Part shown: one piece after another, positions 1 through 6,917 of the stretch | How positions within the stretch are numbered: position 1 is the stretch's first letter | Layout: the number at the start of each line of letters is the position of its first letter | NCBI GenBank assembly: GCA_021779415.1 | Contig: JAJYAS010000018.1 | Location: 1 to 14,606 of the forward strand | Origin: Bacillota bacterium | GTDB taxonomy: Bacteria > Bacillota_B > Desulfitobacteriia > Desulfitobacteriales > Desulfitobacteriaceae | DNA: 14,606 nt | Direction: 5' to 3' | The notes under the pieces: generated by a model | Database searches by the model: none | What the model saw: only the letters and a program-made list of their open reading frames with translations | What the model was told of the DNA's origin: nothing | Position numbers and translations under genes: made by a program

Positions 1-1008
1 GTAGAGGCTCAACTCTTCTATACCCACAAAGGAGTTGAGAAGCTCCTCGAAGGCAAAAGCATTGAAGAAGGCTTGCGTATCATAGAACGGGTCTGCGGAG
101 TTTGTACTGTGAGCCATGCGCTAGCTTATTCTGAGGCAGTTGAAAAACTGGCTGATTTGAAGGTTTCACGTCAGGCCTTATTATGGAGAACGATCCTCGC
201 TGAATTGGAACGAGTATATAATCATGTAGGGGATATTGGGAATCTGTGCGCTGGAGTCGGCTTTGCATTAGGTAATGCGAACGGTTCACAATGCAAGGAA
301 AAACTGCAACGTTTAAATTTAGAATTCTTTGGGCATCGTTTTTTGCGGGGAAATGTTGTTCCTGGAGGGATCAAGTTAATCCCTGAGTCGAAGGATAGCA
401 AGGCTATTTTAGACCGGCTATTTGATCTATCCAGCGATTTTGAAGCGTGGATCCCTTTGTTGCTAACCCATGACGGCTTCAGACAGAGAGCTGTCTCGAC
501 TGGAGTATTAAAGCCTGAGAGCGCGATCGATTTGGGAGTTACTGGGCCAGCTGCTAGGGCTTCTGGGATACCCAATGACTGGCGAGAACATCATGCTCAT
601 CTTCTTTATCCCGAACTTAACGTAAAATCAATGGTTGAAGAGGATGGAGATTGTTGGTCTAGGTTAGTGGTACGGGTCAAGGAAGCGAGAGAAAGTTTTC
701 GATTCCTTGAGATTTTACTACGAGAAGGAATGAAGATGTCCGAGCGCGAGCCGGATAATGCAAATCCCTTCTCGAATACAAAGCTCCGATCGTGGCAACC
801 AGCTTGGGGCTGTGTTGAGTCTCCGCGAGGAACGGATGTCGTTTGGCTCATGCTGGATGAAGAAGCTAAGATTTACCGCTGCCGAGTTCGATCTGCAAGC
901 TATGCCAATTGGCCAGCTGTACCTCTGACGGTCCCGGGGAATATTGTGCCAGATTTCCCATTAATCAATAAAAGTTTCGAATTATGCTATAGTTGTTGTG
1001 ATCGCTAG
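1..1008 (+). CDS. Group 4 type [NiFe] hydrogenase large subunit (HycE/HyfG/NuoD-like), 5' partial
   Basis: This is the catalytic large subunit of a membrane-linked, complex I-related [NiFe] hydrogenase. The reading frame is open from base 1, so the N-terminus lies outside the window; 335 residues are visible. The N-terminal nickel motif RVCGVCTVSH is intact at 88-117, and it is preceded by the family-typical FYTHKGVEKLLEGKSIEEGLRIIE. The C-terminal nickel motif is CYSCCDR, coded at 985-1005. It keeps CxxC, but the usual Asp-Pro before it is Glu-Leu. The stop follows the final Arg directly, so there is no cleavable C-terminal peptide. The small subunit begins 18 bases downstream, so the two form one operon, presumably with membrane and ferredoxin subunits upstream. 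Retention of four Cys argues against a plain NuoD/49-kDa complex I subunit. Substrate coupling (formate, CO or other) cannot be told from what is visible. Confidence 0.85.
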   Translation, partial: VEAQLFYTHKGVEKLLEGKSIEEGLRIIERVCGVCTVSHALAYSEAVEKLADLKVSRQALLWRTILAELERVYNHVGDIGNLCAGVGFALGNANGSQCKEKLQRLNLEFFGHRFLRGNVVPGGIKLIPESKDSKAILDRLFDLSSDFEAWIPLLLTHDGFRQRAVSTGVLKPESAIDLGVTGPAARASGIPNDWREHHAHLLYPELNVKSMVEEDGDCWSRLVVRVKEARESFRFLEILLREGMKMSEREPDNANPFSNTKLRSWQPAWGCVESPRGTDVVWLMLDEEAKIYRCRVRSASYANWPAVPLTVPGNIVPDFPLINKSFELCYSCCDR

Positions 1009-1026
1009 CCGAAAAGGGGAGATAAC

Positions 1027-1518
1027 ATGTGGAGTTTGCTGCTTCGAAAGTTAAAAATGGGACGTTTAACGCAGAAGGACGGAAAATTGCTGGCACCTAA
1101 AAATCCATCTGATTTGCCCCCCAGCTTTAAACAATCCCTTCAGATTCGGCATCTCGATTGTGGATCCTGTAATGGGTGCGATTGGGAGCTTACCGCCTTA
1201 ATTAATTCCATCTATGATCTTCAGCATTACGGAATTGATTTTGTAGCCTCACCCCGTCATGCGGATCTACTTATGTGTACGGGGCCGGGTTCGACGCAGT
1301 TATTAAATGCTGCTCGAGAAACCTATGAAGCGATGGCCAAACCCAAATGGGTCGCAGCAGTCGGTGATTGCGCTATTGATGGTGGGGTGTTTAAGGGAGC
1401 GTATGCCAGTGAAGGAGGAATAGGTGGAGTATTACCCGTGGATATTAAAGTTCCGGGGTGCCCGCCTACGCCGGATGATTTGATTAAGGCTTTGCTGGAG
1501 TTCATGGGGAAGAGTTAA
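1027..1518 (+). CDS. [NiFe] hydrogenase small subunit (HycG/HyfI/NuoB-like)
   Basis: This 163-residue protein is the electron-transfer small subunit partnering the preceding large subunit. It would carry the proximal [4Fe-4S] cluster (N2-like) that passes electrons between the Ni-Fe site and ferredoxin-like subunits. The expected signature is present in order: DCGSCNGCDWE near residues 40-50, the FVASPRHADLLMCTGP stretch that typifies NuoB/HycG proteins, GDCAIDGG, and the terminal VPGCPPTP. The length fits the short NuoB-like small subunits and not the long uptake-hydrogenase type, and there is no Tat signal peptide, so it should face the cytoplasm. The ATG start is set by GGGGA a few bases upstream. 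It is the last gene of the operon, followed by a strong hairpin terminator. Confidence 0.88.
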   Translation: MWSLLLRKLKMGRLTQKDGKLLAPKNPSDLPPSFKQSLQIRHLDCGSCNGCDWELTALINSIYDLQHYGIDFVASPRHADLLMCTGPGSTQLLNAARETYEAMAKPKWVAAVGDCAIDGGVFKGAYASEGGIGGVLPVDIKVPGCPPTPDDLIKALLEFMGKS

Positions 1519-1571
1519 GACACTTCCTTAGATAGGAACGATGGTGGAAGTTGAATAATGTAAACGACAAT

Positions 1572-1616
1572 AAAAAAACCCTAGATGCTTATAATTAAGG
1601 CACCTAGGGTTTTTTT
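1572..1616. terminator. Bidirectional rho-independent terminator
   Basis: CCCTAG at 1579-1584 pairs with CTAGGG at 1604-1609, extended inward by TGC/GCA and further weak pairs after one mismatch. Seven A's precede the stem and seven T's follow it, so it can terminate on both strands. It sits between the convergent hydrogenase operon (plus) and methyltransferase gene (minus). Confidence 0.92.
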
Positions 1617-1619
1617 GCG

Positions 1620-2462
1620 CTAGTGGGCAATAAATGCGAAGGTCGACATGGGTTGAAGAGTCTTGGTTTGAGCAGACTCTTCTAGTAGATCGAGTTCTGA
1701 TTGAAGCAATGATTTTAGTTTTGCTGGTAGATGATTAAGTTCGGCGAGCTGGATAGGACCATCCTTTAGAGTCATAGAGACTTCCCACTGGGCATCTTGT
1801 AAATCCGGTGAGGAAATCATTTGTTCGCCCGTGATGGTCCAGCCAGTTTCTTTTGCGATAGTTTTAACGTCACTGGGGGTCATGAATGTTCGTAAGTTGG
1901 AGGAGCTGTTTTCTTTGTAGACTTCATATTGGGCTTGAATGAGGGTAGCTAAAAGATGGGGTAACTGCTCAATCGTTTTAATTCGTGGGTCCCATTCGGC
2001 ATAACATAACTGTTTTCCCCATTTTCGAGCCTTTCTCAGAATTTCTCTAAGCTCTTCTTGAGACTTCAGGTACCAACTACAATGCGATAAGATGATGATA
2101 TCATAGGATTTTTCCGGAAAATCTGATTCGGGTGCTAGCACGTCTACTTCATACTCCATATTAATCTGCTGACCTAACGGGGAAGCTTGTAAGTATTCTG
2201 CTGCCGCTCCGACGGTTATTGGACTTCCATAGGTTGGAGGTGCAATATCAACGCCGTGCACGAAACCCTCTTTTCCGACCATATAGGCTAAAACGGCGGT
2301 CGTATCTCCTTGTCCACAGCCTATTTCTAAAATTTTGCTACCAGCGTTGATCCCCCAAAATTCAGCAAGTTTCAGGCGATGGGCGGTTTGGATACGTTTA
2401 ACGTTTGATGCCTCATGATTTTGCAGGCATTCAAGAATAGTTTCTAAAGTTTCATCGTTCAA
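1620..2462 (-). CDS. Class I SAM-dependent methyltransferase, substrate unknown
   Basis: This is a 280-residue soluble methyltransferase with the Rossmann-like SAM fold. Motif I (ILEIGCGQGDTT) is at residues 44-55, the acidic end of strand 2 (VDIA) at about 71-74, and a motif II-like region (YDIIILSHCSWYL) at about 120-132. No membrane segments or extra recognisable domain are seen, and the C-terminal 100 residues give no hint of the substrate. The start is a TTG at 2460-2462, supported by AAAGGAG eight bases upstream. It follows the sigma-54 activator gene on the same strand after 17 bases, so the two are almost certainly co-transcribed, and it ends at the bidirectional terminator. The context could suggest a role linked to aldehyde metabolism or to the activator, but nothing in the sequence shows it. 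Confidence 0.82.
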   Translation of the reverse strand: MNDETLETILECLQNHEASNVKRIQTAHRLKLAEFWGINAGSKILEIGCGQGDTTAVLAYMVGKEGFVHGVDIAPPTYGSPITVGAAAEYLQASPLGQQINMEYEVDVLAPESDFPEKSYDIIILSHCSWYLKSQEELREILRKARKWGKQLCYAEWDPRIKTIEQLPHLLATLIQAQYEVYKENSSSNLRTFMTPSDVKTIAKETGWTITGEQMISSPDLQDAQWEVSMTLKDGPIQLAELNHLPAKLKSLLQSELDLLEESAQTKTLQPMSTFAFIAH

Positions 2463-2479
2463 GTTTGGGACTCCTTTTG

Positions 2480-4348
2480 CTAAAATTTAATATCCAGCTC
2501 TTTTATCTTTCTGTAGAGCGTATTTCGTCCAATACCTAGAAGTTTGGCGGCTGGAGCAATTTTCCCTTTGGTTTGAGTGAGAGCGTAGAGGATGGCGTGT
2601 TTAGTCTGTTGATCTAGTAAGGGTTCGGGTTCGGTTTTCAAGACGGACTTTTGGAATTCATCCGGTAAGTCTGCTACGGTCAGAATAGGTCCTTCGGCTA
2701 AAGCCACCATGCTCTCAATACAGTTCTCCAGTTCCCGGACATTTCCAGGCCAGGTGTGGGCCAATAGATAAGCATAGACTTCTTCTTGAATTCCGTATAT
2801 TGGACTGCCAAAAGATTCACAGGTTTTGTGGATGAAATGCGGAACTAAGTCTCTAATATCTTCGGGACGTTCGCGCAGTGGAGGTAATTCCAAGGTGACG
2901 ACCTTCAGGCGATAGTATAAATCTAAGCGGAATCGTTCTGTTGAAACAAGTTCGGAGAGGTCTTTGTGCGAAGCAGCAATAACCCGAACGTCAATTTTTA
3001 GAGTTTTTGTATCGCCGATTCGGGTGACTTCCTTTTCTTGAAGTGCTCGAAGAAGTGCCACTTGAACATTTAAAGGCATATCTCCAATCTCATCAAGAAA
3101 AATAGTCCCTTTGTCTGCTAATTCGAATTTACCTGGTTTCCCACCACGGCGTGCTCCAGTGAAGGCACCCTCAACATAACCGAAGAGCTCACTTTCAACC
3201 AGTGAAGACGATAGGGAGGCACAGTTTAAAGCGATAAAAGGGCCTTCACGGCGTGGACTAAGTTGATGGATTGTTCGCGCAATTATTTCCTTTCCTGTTC
3301 CGCTTTCACCGTGAATGAGCACGGAAGAGTGGGTCGTAGCAACTTTTGAAGCACGTGCCAGAGTTCGCTGCGTAGTCTGACCATGTCCGATCCATAAGGA
3401 ATGGGACATAGCCGGAGTATCCTTTGTGACTTGAAGTGTTCCTACTGCACCCAGAGATTGGCCAGCGTCATTGACTACGCGCTTTAAGTGGGAGGAAATC
3501 CCTTTCCCAGAGCGTTCTTTAATCTGGAGATCCAGAGAGTGTCCACTTAACATCCACCCTTTAGGTGAACTGAAGATGTCCCCGGCGAGTTGCCCAATGA
3601 TGTCTTCTTGTTTGCGCCCAAGTAGTGCAGCACCGAGAGTATTGATGTTAGTAATGACACCGTTGTGATCAATGGCAAGAAATCCTTGTTGTAAAAGTGA
3701 GGAAGCTAACTTGGCTCCTTCTTGGTAAAATTTGAGTTGATTTTCCAACTCAAAGAGGCGAATGTTTTTTTCGATCATACTTGCGCCCATCATCGCGATG
3801 GTTAAGATCTTTTCCCGGTCTCGACTAGCTTCTCCACTGATATCTAGAACCCCAATCGGGGTACCCTGACTGTTTTGAATCGGGGCAGCCCAGCAGGCTA
3901 GAAAGTGATTATCATGCACAAAGTGCTCCCAACCGAAAACGGAGATGGGGGTATTGTCGCGGAGAGCAGTCCCGATGGCATTGGTTCCTCGAATTTCTTC
4001 ATGCCAACTGGCGCCCGGACTTAAATTCACCTTTTGGGCTTTACTCATAAAGGGCGCGTCACCCATGGCTTCGATGATGTAGCCATCGTTGTCACCCAAT
4101 AAAACGGTGTAATTGCTACTTCCAAGCAAACTAAAAATGTAAGGTAAAACAGCTTCACCCGCTCGGATTAGGGAGTCTTGAGCCTCGCGACGTTCACTGA
4201 GACGTGGCATAGACAGAAGGTCATGATGAGAAATTAGCGTACGGTCCACTTGATACTCTAAGCTTCTCTGCCAGGAACGATAGATGGAAGGAGTGACTTC
4301 GGATTCAACGCTCTCGCCATTTATAAATCTCTTCCATTGGTTATCCAT
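2480..4348 (-). CDS. Sigma-54-dependent transcriptional activator, AcoR-like (GAF-PAS-AAA+-HTH)
   Basis: This 622-residue enhancer-binding protein opens sigma-54 promoters using ATP. Domains in order are: a GAF-type sensor (about 60-200, with GASWHEEIRGTNAIGTAL, characteristic of AcoR relatives); a PAS domain (about 210-300); and an AAA+ domain with Walker A GESGTGKE (347-354), the sigma-54 contact loop GAFTGA (394-399) and Walker B GTIFLDEIGD. It ends in a Fis-type helix-turn-helix (IAPAAKLLGIGRNTLYRKIKEL). There is no receiver domain, so a small ligand, not a phosphorelay, is the likely signal; AcoR homologues respond to acetoin-type or other metabolites, and an aldehyde or alcohol would fit here. 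The gene diverges from the AOR gene, whose upstream region has a -24/-12 promoter and a large inverted repeat, so AOR is the likely target. An AGGAAAGGG ribosome site precedes the ATG. Confidence 0.93.
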   Translation of the reverse strand: MDNQWKRFINGESVESEVTPSIYRSWQRSLEYQVDRTLISHHDLLSMPRLSERREAQDSLIRAGEAVLPYIFSLLGSSNYTVLLGDNDGYIIEAMGDAPFMSKAQKVNLSPGASWHEEIRGTNAIGTALRDNTPISVFGWEHFVHDNHFLACWAAPIQNSQGTPIGVLDISGEASRDREKILTIAMMGASMIEKNIRLFELENQLKFYQEGAKLASSLLQQGFLAIDHNGVITNINTLGAALLGRKQEDIIGQLAGDIFSSPKGWMLSGHSLDLQIKERSGKGISSHLKRVVNDAGQSLGAVGTLQVTKDTPAMSHSLWIGHGQTTQRTLARASKVATTHSSVLIHGESGTGKEIIARTIHQLSPRREGPFIALNCASLSSSLVESELFGYVEGAFTGARRGGKPGKFELADKGTIFLDEIGDMPLNVQVALLRALQEKEVTRIGDTKTLKIDVRVIAASHKDLSELVSTERFRLDLYYRLKVVTLELPPLRERPEDIRDLVPHFIHKTCESFGSPIYGIQEEVYAYLLAHTWPGNVRELENCIESMVALAEGPILTVADLPDEFQKSVLKTEPEPLLDQQTKHAILYALTQTKGKIAPAAKLLGIGRNTLYRKIKELDIKF

Positions 4349-4404
4349 ATATCGCTTTCCCTTTCCTCTCTAGGAATAGATTTTAATTTGTCCTTACGAT
4401 TTTC

Positions 4405-4433
4405 AGAATATCATATCTGTTTGAATCAAACAA
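4405..4433 (-). promoter_or_regulatory. Candidate sigma-A promoter of the AcoR-like activator gene
   Basis: Read on the minus strand, TTGTTT (4428-4433) and TATTCT (4405-4410) are separated by 17 bases, and a TG one base before the -10 gives an extended -10. The gene's ATG is about 57 bases downstream of the -10. Both boxes are imperfect, so this is a prediction only. Confidence 0.45.
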
Positions 4434-4459
4434 CAGGCCTGAAAATTAAATTACTTCAG

Positions 4460-4480
4460 AATGTTCCATATTGGAACATT
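4460..4480. promoter_or_regulatory. Perfect 9-bp inverted repeat, probable activator binding site (UAS)
   Basis: AATGTTCCA (4460-4468) and TGGAACATT (4472-4480) are exact complements around a 3-base TAT spacer. The centre lies about 200 bp upstream of the GG of the AOR -24 box, a usual distance for sigma-54 enhancer sites, and upstream of the activator's own promoter. No terminator function is likely because no T-run follows. Binding by the neighbouring AcoR-like protein is an inference from position and symmetry. Confidence 0.72.
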
Positions 4481-4504
4481 ATCATAAGGCAAGATGGTCG
4501 AAGA

Positions 4505-4541
4505 TGGGACAGTTGTGGCGTAGGATTGTGGGACTGTCCTA
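4505..4541. promoter_or_regulatory. Second dyad, possible weaker activator site
   Basis: GGACAGT (4507-4513) is matched by its complement ACTGTCC (4533-4539). The flanking heptamers TGGGACA (4505-4511) and TGTCCTA (4535-4541) resemble the TGTTCCA/TGGAACA half-sites of the neighbouring perfect palindrome, giving a shared half-site of the form TGTYCCA. The dyad lies 130-165 bp upstream of the AOR -24 box. Confidence 0.45.
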
Positions 4542-4582
4542 TGCTACTCCGCTCAAATTTACTTTGAGGCTAAAAATATTTG

Positions 4583-4618
4583 TTTGTTCTATTTTGTTTT
4601 AATTTGTTCTATTTTGTT
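4583..4618 (+). repeat. Tandem 16-bp direct repeat with 20-bp period
   Basis: TTTGTTCTATTTTGTT occurs identically at 4583-4598 and 4603-4618, separated by TTAA. The 20-bp period is close to two helical turns, and the repeat lies between the presumed activator sites and the -24/-12 promoter. It could bend the DNA or bind a protein on one face, but nothing in the sequence proves either. Confidence 0.8.
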
Positions 4619-4668
4619 ATTGTTTAATTTATCAGAAAATTAGATTTGGCAATTAGACGTTAAAAAAA

Positions 4669-4686
4669 ATGGCATAAATATTGCTA
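4669..4686 (+). promoter_or_regulatory. Sigma-54 (-24/-12) promoter of the AOR gene
   Basis: TGGCATAAATATTGC at 4670-4684 fits the consensus TGGCAC-N5-TTGC. The invariant GG (4671-4672) and GC (4683-4684) are exactly ten bases apart. Transcription would start near 4696, giving a leader of about 85 bases before the AOR gene. A sigma-54 activator gene diverges from this region. Confidence 0.88.
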
Positions 4687-4781
4687 TAAACTAAGTAAGA
4701 CTGCTTTAGGGTGAGTGGGGCAACATTTTAGTCCCTGAAGAAAATGTTAAACGAAATAGATAGAAATAAGGAGGAAGATTC

Positions 4782-6575
4782 ATGGGTGGGTATACCGGAA
4801 AGATTTTGCGCATCAATCTTACAGAGGGACAAATCTGGACAGAGCCTTTAAACCTGGAACTTGCGAAGAAATATTTGAGCGGGCGTGGGCTTGCGGGAAA
4901 GATGTTTTTTGATGAGGTAGCCGCAGATGTTGATGCACTATCTCCTGAAAACACTATGTATATTGCTACAGGAGCACTTACTGGTACGAACGCTCCTACG
5001 TCCGGCCGGTTCATGGTTGTGACGAAATCCCCGCTAAATGGAGTTATCACTTCTTCGAATTCTGGGGGATATTGGGGAGCACAGCTTAAGTTTGCTGGTT
5101 ATGATATGGTTATTTTGGAAGGCAAGGCAGCTAAGCCCGTGTATATTGCCATTAATGACGACAAGGTGGAAATTAAAGATGCCGCCAATGTTTGGGGTAA
5201 GGATGTTTATGCCACAACAGAGGCTTTAAAGCTGGAATTTGGGGATGACAAAGCGAAAGTACTAACGATTGGGCCTGCCGGTGAAAACCTTTCTCTCATG
5301 GCGTCGATCATGAATGACCTCTTCCGCGCGGCAGGGCGCAGTGGAGTAGGTGCTGTCATGGGATCAAAGAACGTTAAAGCGATTATCGTTCGTGGAACCG
5401 GAAAAGTCGAGAATGCAAATCCAGACGAAATGAAAAATGTCTTGAGTGCGGCTTTAGGGAAAATCAGGGAAAATGGTGTAACCGGTCAAGGACTCGGAGC
5501 ATATGGTACTGCTGTGCTTGTTAACATTATTAATGAAAGCGGAATATATCCGGTCAATAACTTCCAAGAATCCTATGATCCTGATGCGGATCTCATAAGC
5601 GGAGAAACCATGAGCGCCAACCACTTGCTCAAAAAAGATCCTTGCTATCGTTGTCCAATCGCTTGTGGTCGCCATAATAAATGGGAAGGTGGCGAAGGCG
5701 CTGGTCCTGAGTATGAAGCAGTATGGTGTTTTGGTTCAGACTGTGGAATTCATGATTATGATGCGATTCATGTAGCCAATGACTTATGCAACAAATTAGG
5801 AATGGACTCTATTTCGGTCGGTTGTACTATTGCAGCGGGTATGGAACTTGCTCAGCGCGGATATGTGAAGTCAGAGGAACTTGATGGGACGCCCCTTGAG
5901 TTCGGCAATGCTAAAGGAATGGTCGAATGGGTCCGGAAAATAGCTTACGCTGAAGGGCTTGGAGCCAAAATGGCTCAGGGTTCGTTTAACTTCGCTGAAG
6001 GGTATGGTCACCCAGAATTATCCATGACGGTTAAGAAACTTGAGATTCCAGCTTATGACCCTCGGGGCATACAAGGTCACGGCCTTCAATATGCGACGAG
6101 TAACCGGGGGGGTTGTCACGTTCGTGGGTATATGGTTTCTCCAGAAATCTTGGGCCTTCCTGAAAAACTTGATAAGGACACCCTGGAGGGAAAAGCAACG
6201 TGGGTCAAGATATTCCAAGATCTTACAGCTGTTATTGACTCTATTGGATTGTGCTTGTTCACTTCCTTCGCGTTGGGTCTTTCTGATTATACGGCGATTG
6301 TCAACGCAGTCACTGGTTTCAATTATACAGATGCCGAACTCTTAGCATGCGGAGAACGGATTTGGAACATTGAACGTCTACAAAATTTACGGACTGGTAT
6401 GACCACAGCGGATGACACACTTCCTGAGCGTTTATTAAAAGTAGCGATTCCTGATGGACCTTCAAAAGGAAGTGTCCACAGATTACCAGAACTTCTACCT
6501 CAGTACTATACTGAACGCGGCTGGGATGCGTCTGGCGTACCAACGCCTGAAAGCCTTAAAAACCTTGGAATCTAG
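4782..6575 (+). CDS. aor: Tungsten-containing aldehyde:ferredoxin oxidoreductase
   Basis: This enzyme oxidises aldehydes to carboxylic acids, or runs in reverse with low-potential ferredoxin, using a bis-tungstopterin centre and one [4Fe-4S] cluster; it is cytoplasmic. At 597 residues it matches the family length. The N-terminus MGGYTGKILRINLTEG and the GRGLAGK and TGTNAPTSGRFMVVTKSP stretches are typical of the AOR N-terminal pterin-binding domain. The cluster cysteines are C288, C291 and C295 (DPCYRCPIACGRH) plus C491 in IGLCLFTSF; the first three numbers are those I recall for Pyrococcus furiosus AOR. The start is fixed by AAGGAGG nine bases before the ATG. It is preceded by a -24/-12 promoter and followed by pterin cofactor genes, which supports the assignment. 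The sequence alone does not fix which aldehyde is used, and other AOR family members (GOR, WOR-like) are possible. Confidence 0.95.
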   Translation: MGGYTGKILRINLTEGQIWTEPLNLELAKKYLSGRGLAGKMFFDEVAADVDALSPENTMYIATGALTGTNAPTSGRFMVVTKSPLNGVITSSNSGGYWGAQLKFAGYDMVILEGKAAKPVYIAINDDKVEIKDAANVWGKDVYATTEALKLEFGDDKAKVLTIGPAGENLSLMASIMNDLFRAAGRSGVGAVMGSKNVKAIIVRGTGKVENANPDEMKNVLSAALGKIRENGVTGQGLGAYGTAVLVNIINESGIYPVNNFQESYDPDADLISGETMSANHLLKKDPCYRCPIACGRHNKWEGGEGAGPEYEAVWCFGSDCGIHDYDAIHVANDLCNKLGMDSISVGCTIAAGMELAQRGYVKSEELDGTPLEFGNAKGMVEWVRKIAYAEGLGAKMAQGSFNFAEGYGHPELSMTVKKLEIPAYDPRGIQGHGLQYATSNRGGCHVRGYMVSPEILGLPEKLDKDTLEGKATWVKIFQDLTAVIDSIGLCLFTSFALGLSDYTAIVNAVTGFNYTDAELLACGERIWNIERLQNLRTGMTTADDTLPERLLKVAIPDGPSKGSVHRLPELLPQYYTERGWDASGVPTPESLKNLGI

Positions 6576-6608
6576 GTCGCAGGTGAGGCGCGATGTTAGT
6601 CAATTAAC

Positions 6609-6645
6609 CAAGTTGAGGGGGACCTTTTAGGGGGTCCCCCACTTG
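6609..6645. other. Hairpin between the AOR gene and the moaD-like gene
   Basis: GGGGGACC (6617-6624) pairs perfectly with GGTCCCCC (6633-6640) over an 8-base loop, and CAAGT/ACTTG (6609-6613, 6641-6645) extends it past a small bulge. No T-run follows, so it is not a standard intrinsic terminator. It could be a 3'-end stabiliser, a processing point or a weak attenuator that makes AOR mRNA more abundant than the cofactor-gene mRNA. Confidence 0.7.
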
Positions 6646-6652
6646 AATTATA

Positions 6653-6661
6653 TGGTATAAT
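6653..6661 (+). promoter_or_regulatory. Extended -10 promoter for the cofactor genes
   Basis: TGGTATAAT at 6653-6661 combines a consensus TATAAT with the upstream TGn of an extended -10 promoter. No good -35 box lies 17 bases upstream, where the sequence is the right arm of the preceding hairpin. It would start transcription about 25 bases before the moaD-like gene, independently of sigma-54. Confidence 0.6.
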
Positions 6662-6692
6662 AGAGTGTCTCATTTTGAAAGGAGGAACCTGT

Positions 6693-6917
6693 GTGCGTGT
6701 GACTGTAAAATTGTTCGCGACGTTTCGGGATGGCCGCTTTAAGGTTGAGGAGTGGGATCTTCCAGAAGCCAGTCGAGTTCTGGATGTCCTCCAACCGCTG
6801 AACATTAAACCAGAGGAAGTAGCCATTTGCCTTGTTAATGGGCGAAATGTGAAGGAACAGCAGGCCTTGAAAGACGGAGATACCCTAGCACTCTTTCCAC
6901 CTGTGGGAGGGGGTTAA
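6693..6917 (+). CDS. MoaD/ThiS-like small sulfur carrier protein
   Basis: This beta-grasp ubiquitin-like protein should carry a C-terminal thiocarboxylate that donates sulfur to the dithiolene of the pterin cofactor. The sequence VRVTVKLFATFRDG...ICLVNGRNV...LKDGDTLALFPPVGGG has the family pattern and ends in the required Gly-Gly. An upstream in-frame TTG exists at 6675, but AAAGGAGG (6678-6685) lies inside that extension and is spaced seven bases from the GTG at 6693, so I take 6693 as the start (74 residues). The E1-like activating enzyme begins immediately after the stop. Position next to AOR suggests it serves tungstopterin synthesis. No MoaE partner is in the window; a ThiS role in thiazole synthesis is less likely here. 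Confidence 0.87.
   Translation: MRVTVKLFATFRDGRFKVEEWDLPEASRVLDVLQPLNIKPEEVAICLVNGRNVKEQQALKDGDTLALFPPVGGG

Noticed and set aside
4337..4567. A 76-codon plus-strand ORF across the regulatory region.
   Set aside because: It has no ribosome site, spans the palindrome and the minus-strand promoter, and its translation has no protein-like features.
4630..4642. TATCAGAAAATTA fits the IHF consensus WATCARNNNNTTR just upstream of the AOR -24 box.
   Set aside because: IHF is essentially a proteobacterial protein and this looks like a Firmicute. In such AT-rich DNA the loose consensus is expected by chance.
6675..6692. An upstream TTG start would add six residues to the MoaD-like protein.
   Set aside because: The added codons contain the AAAGGAGG ribosome site that serves the GTG at 6693.
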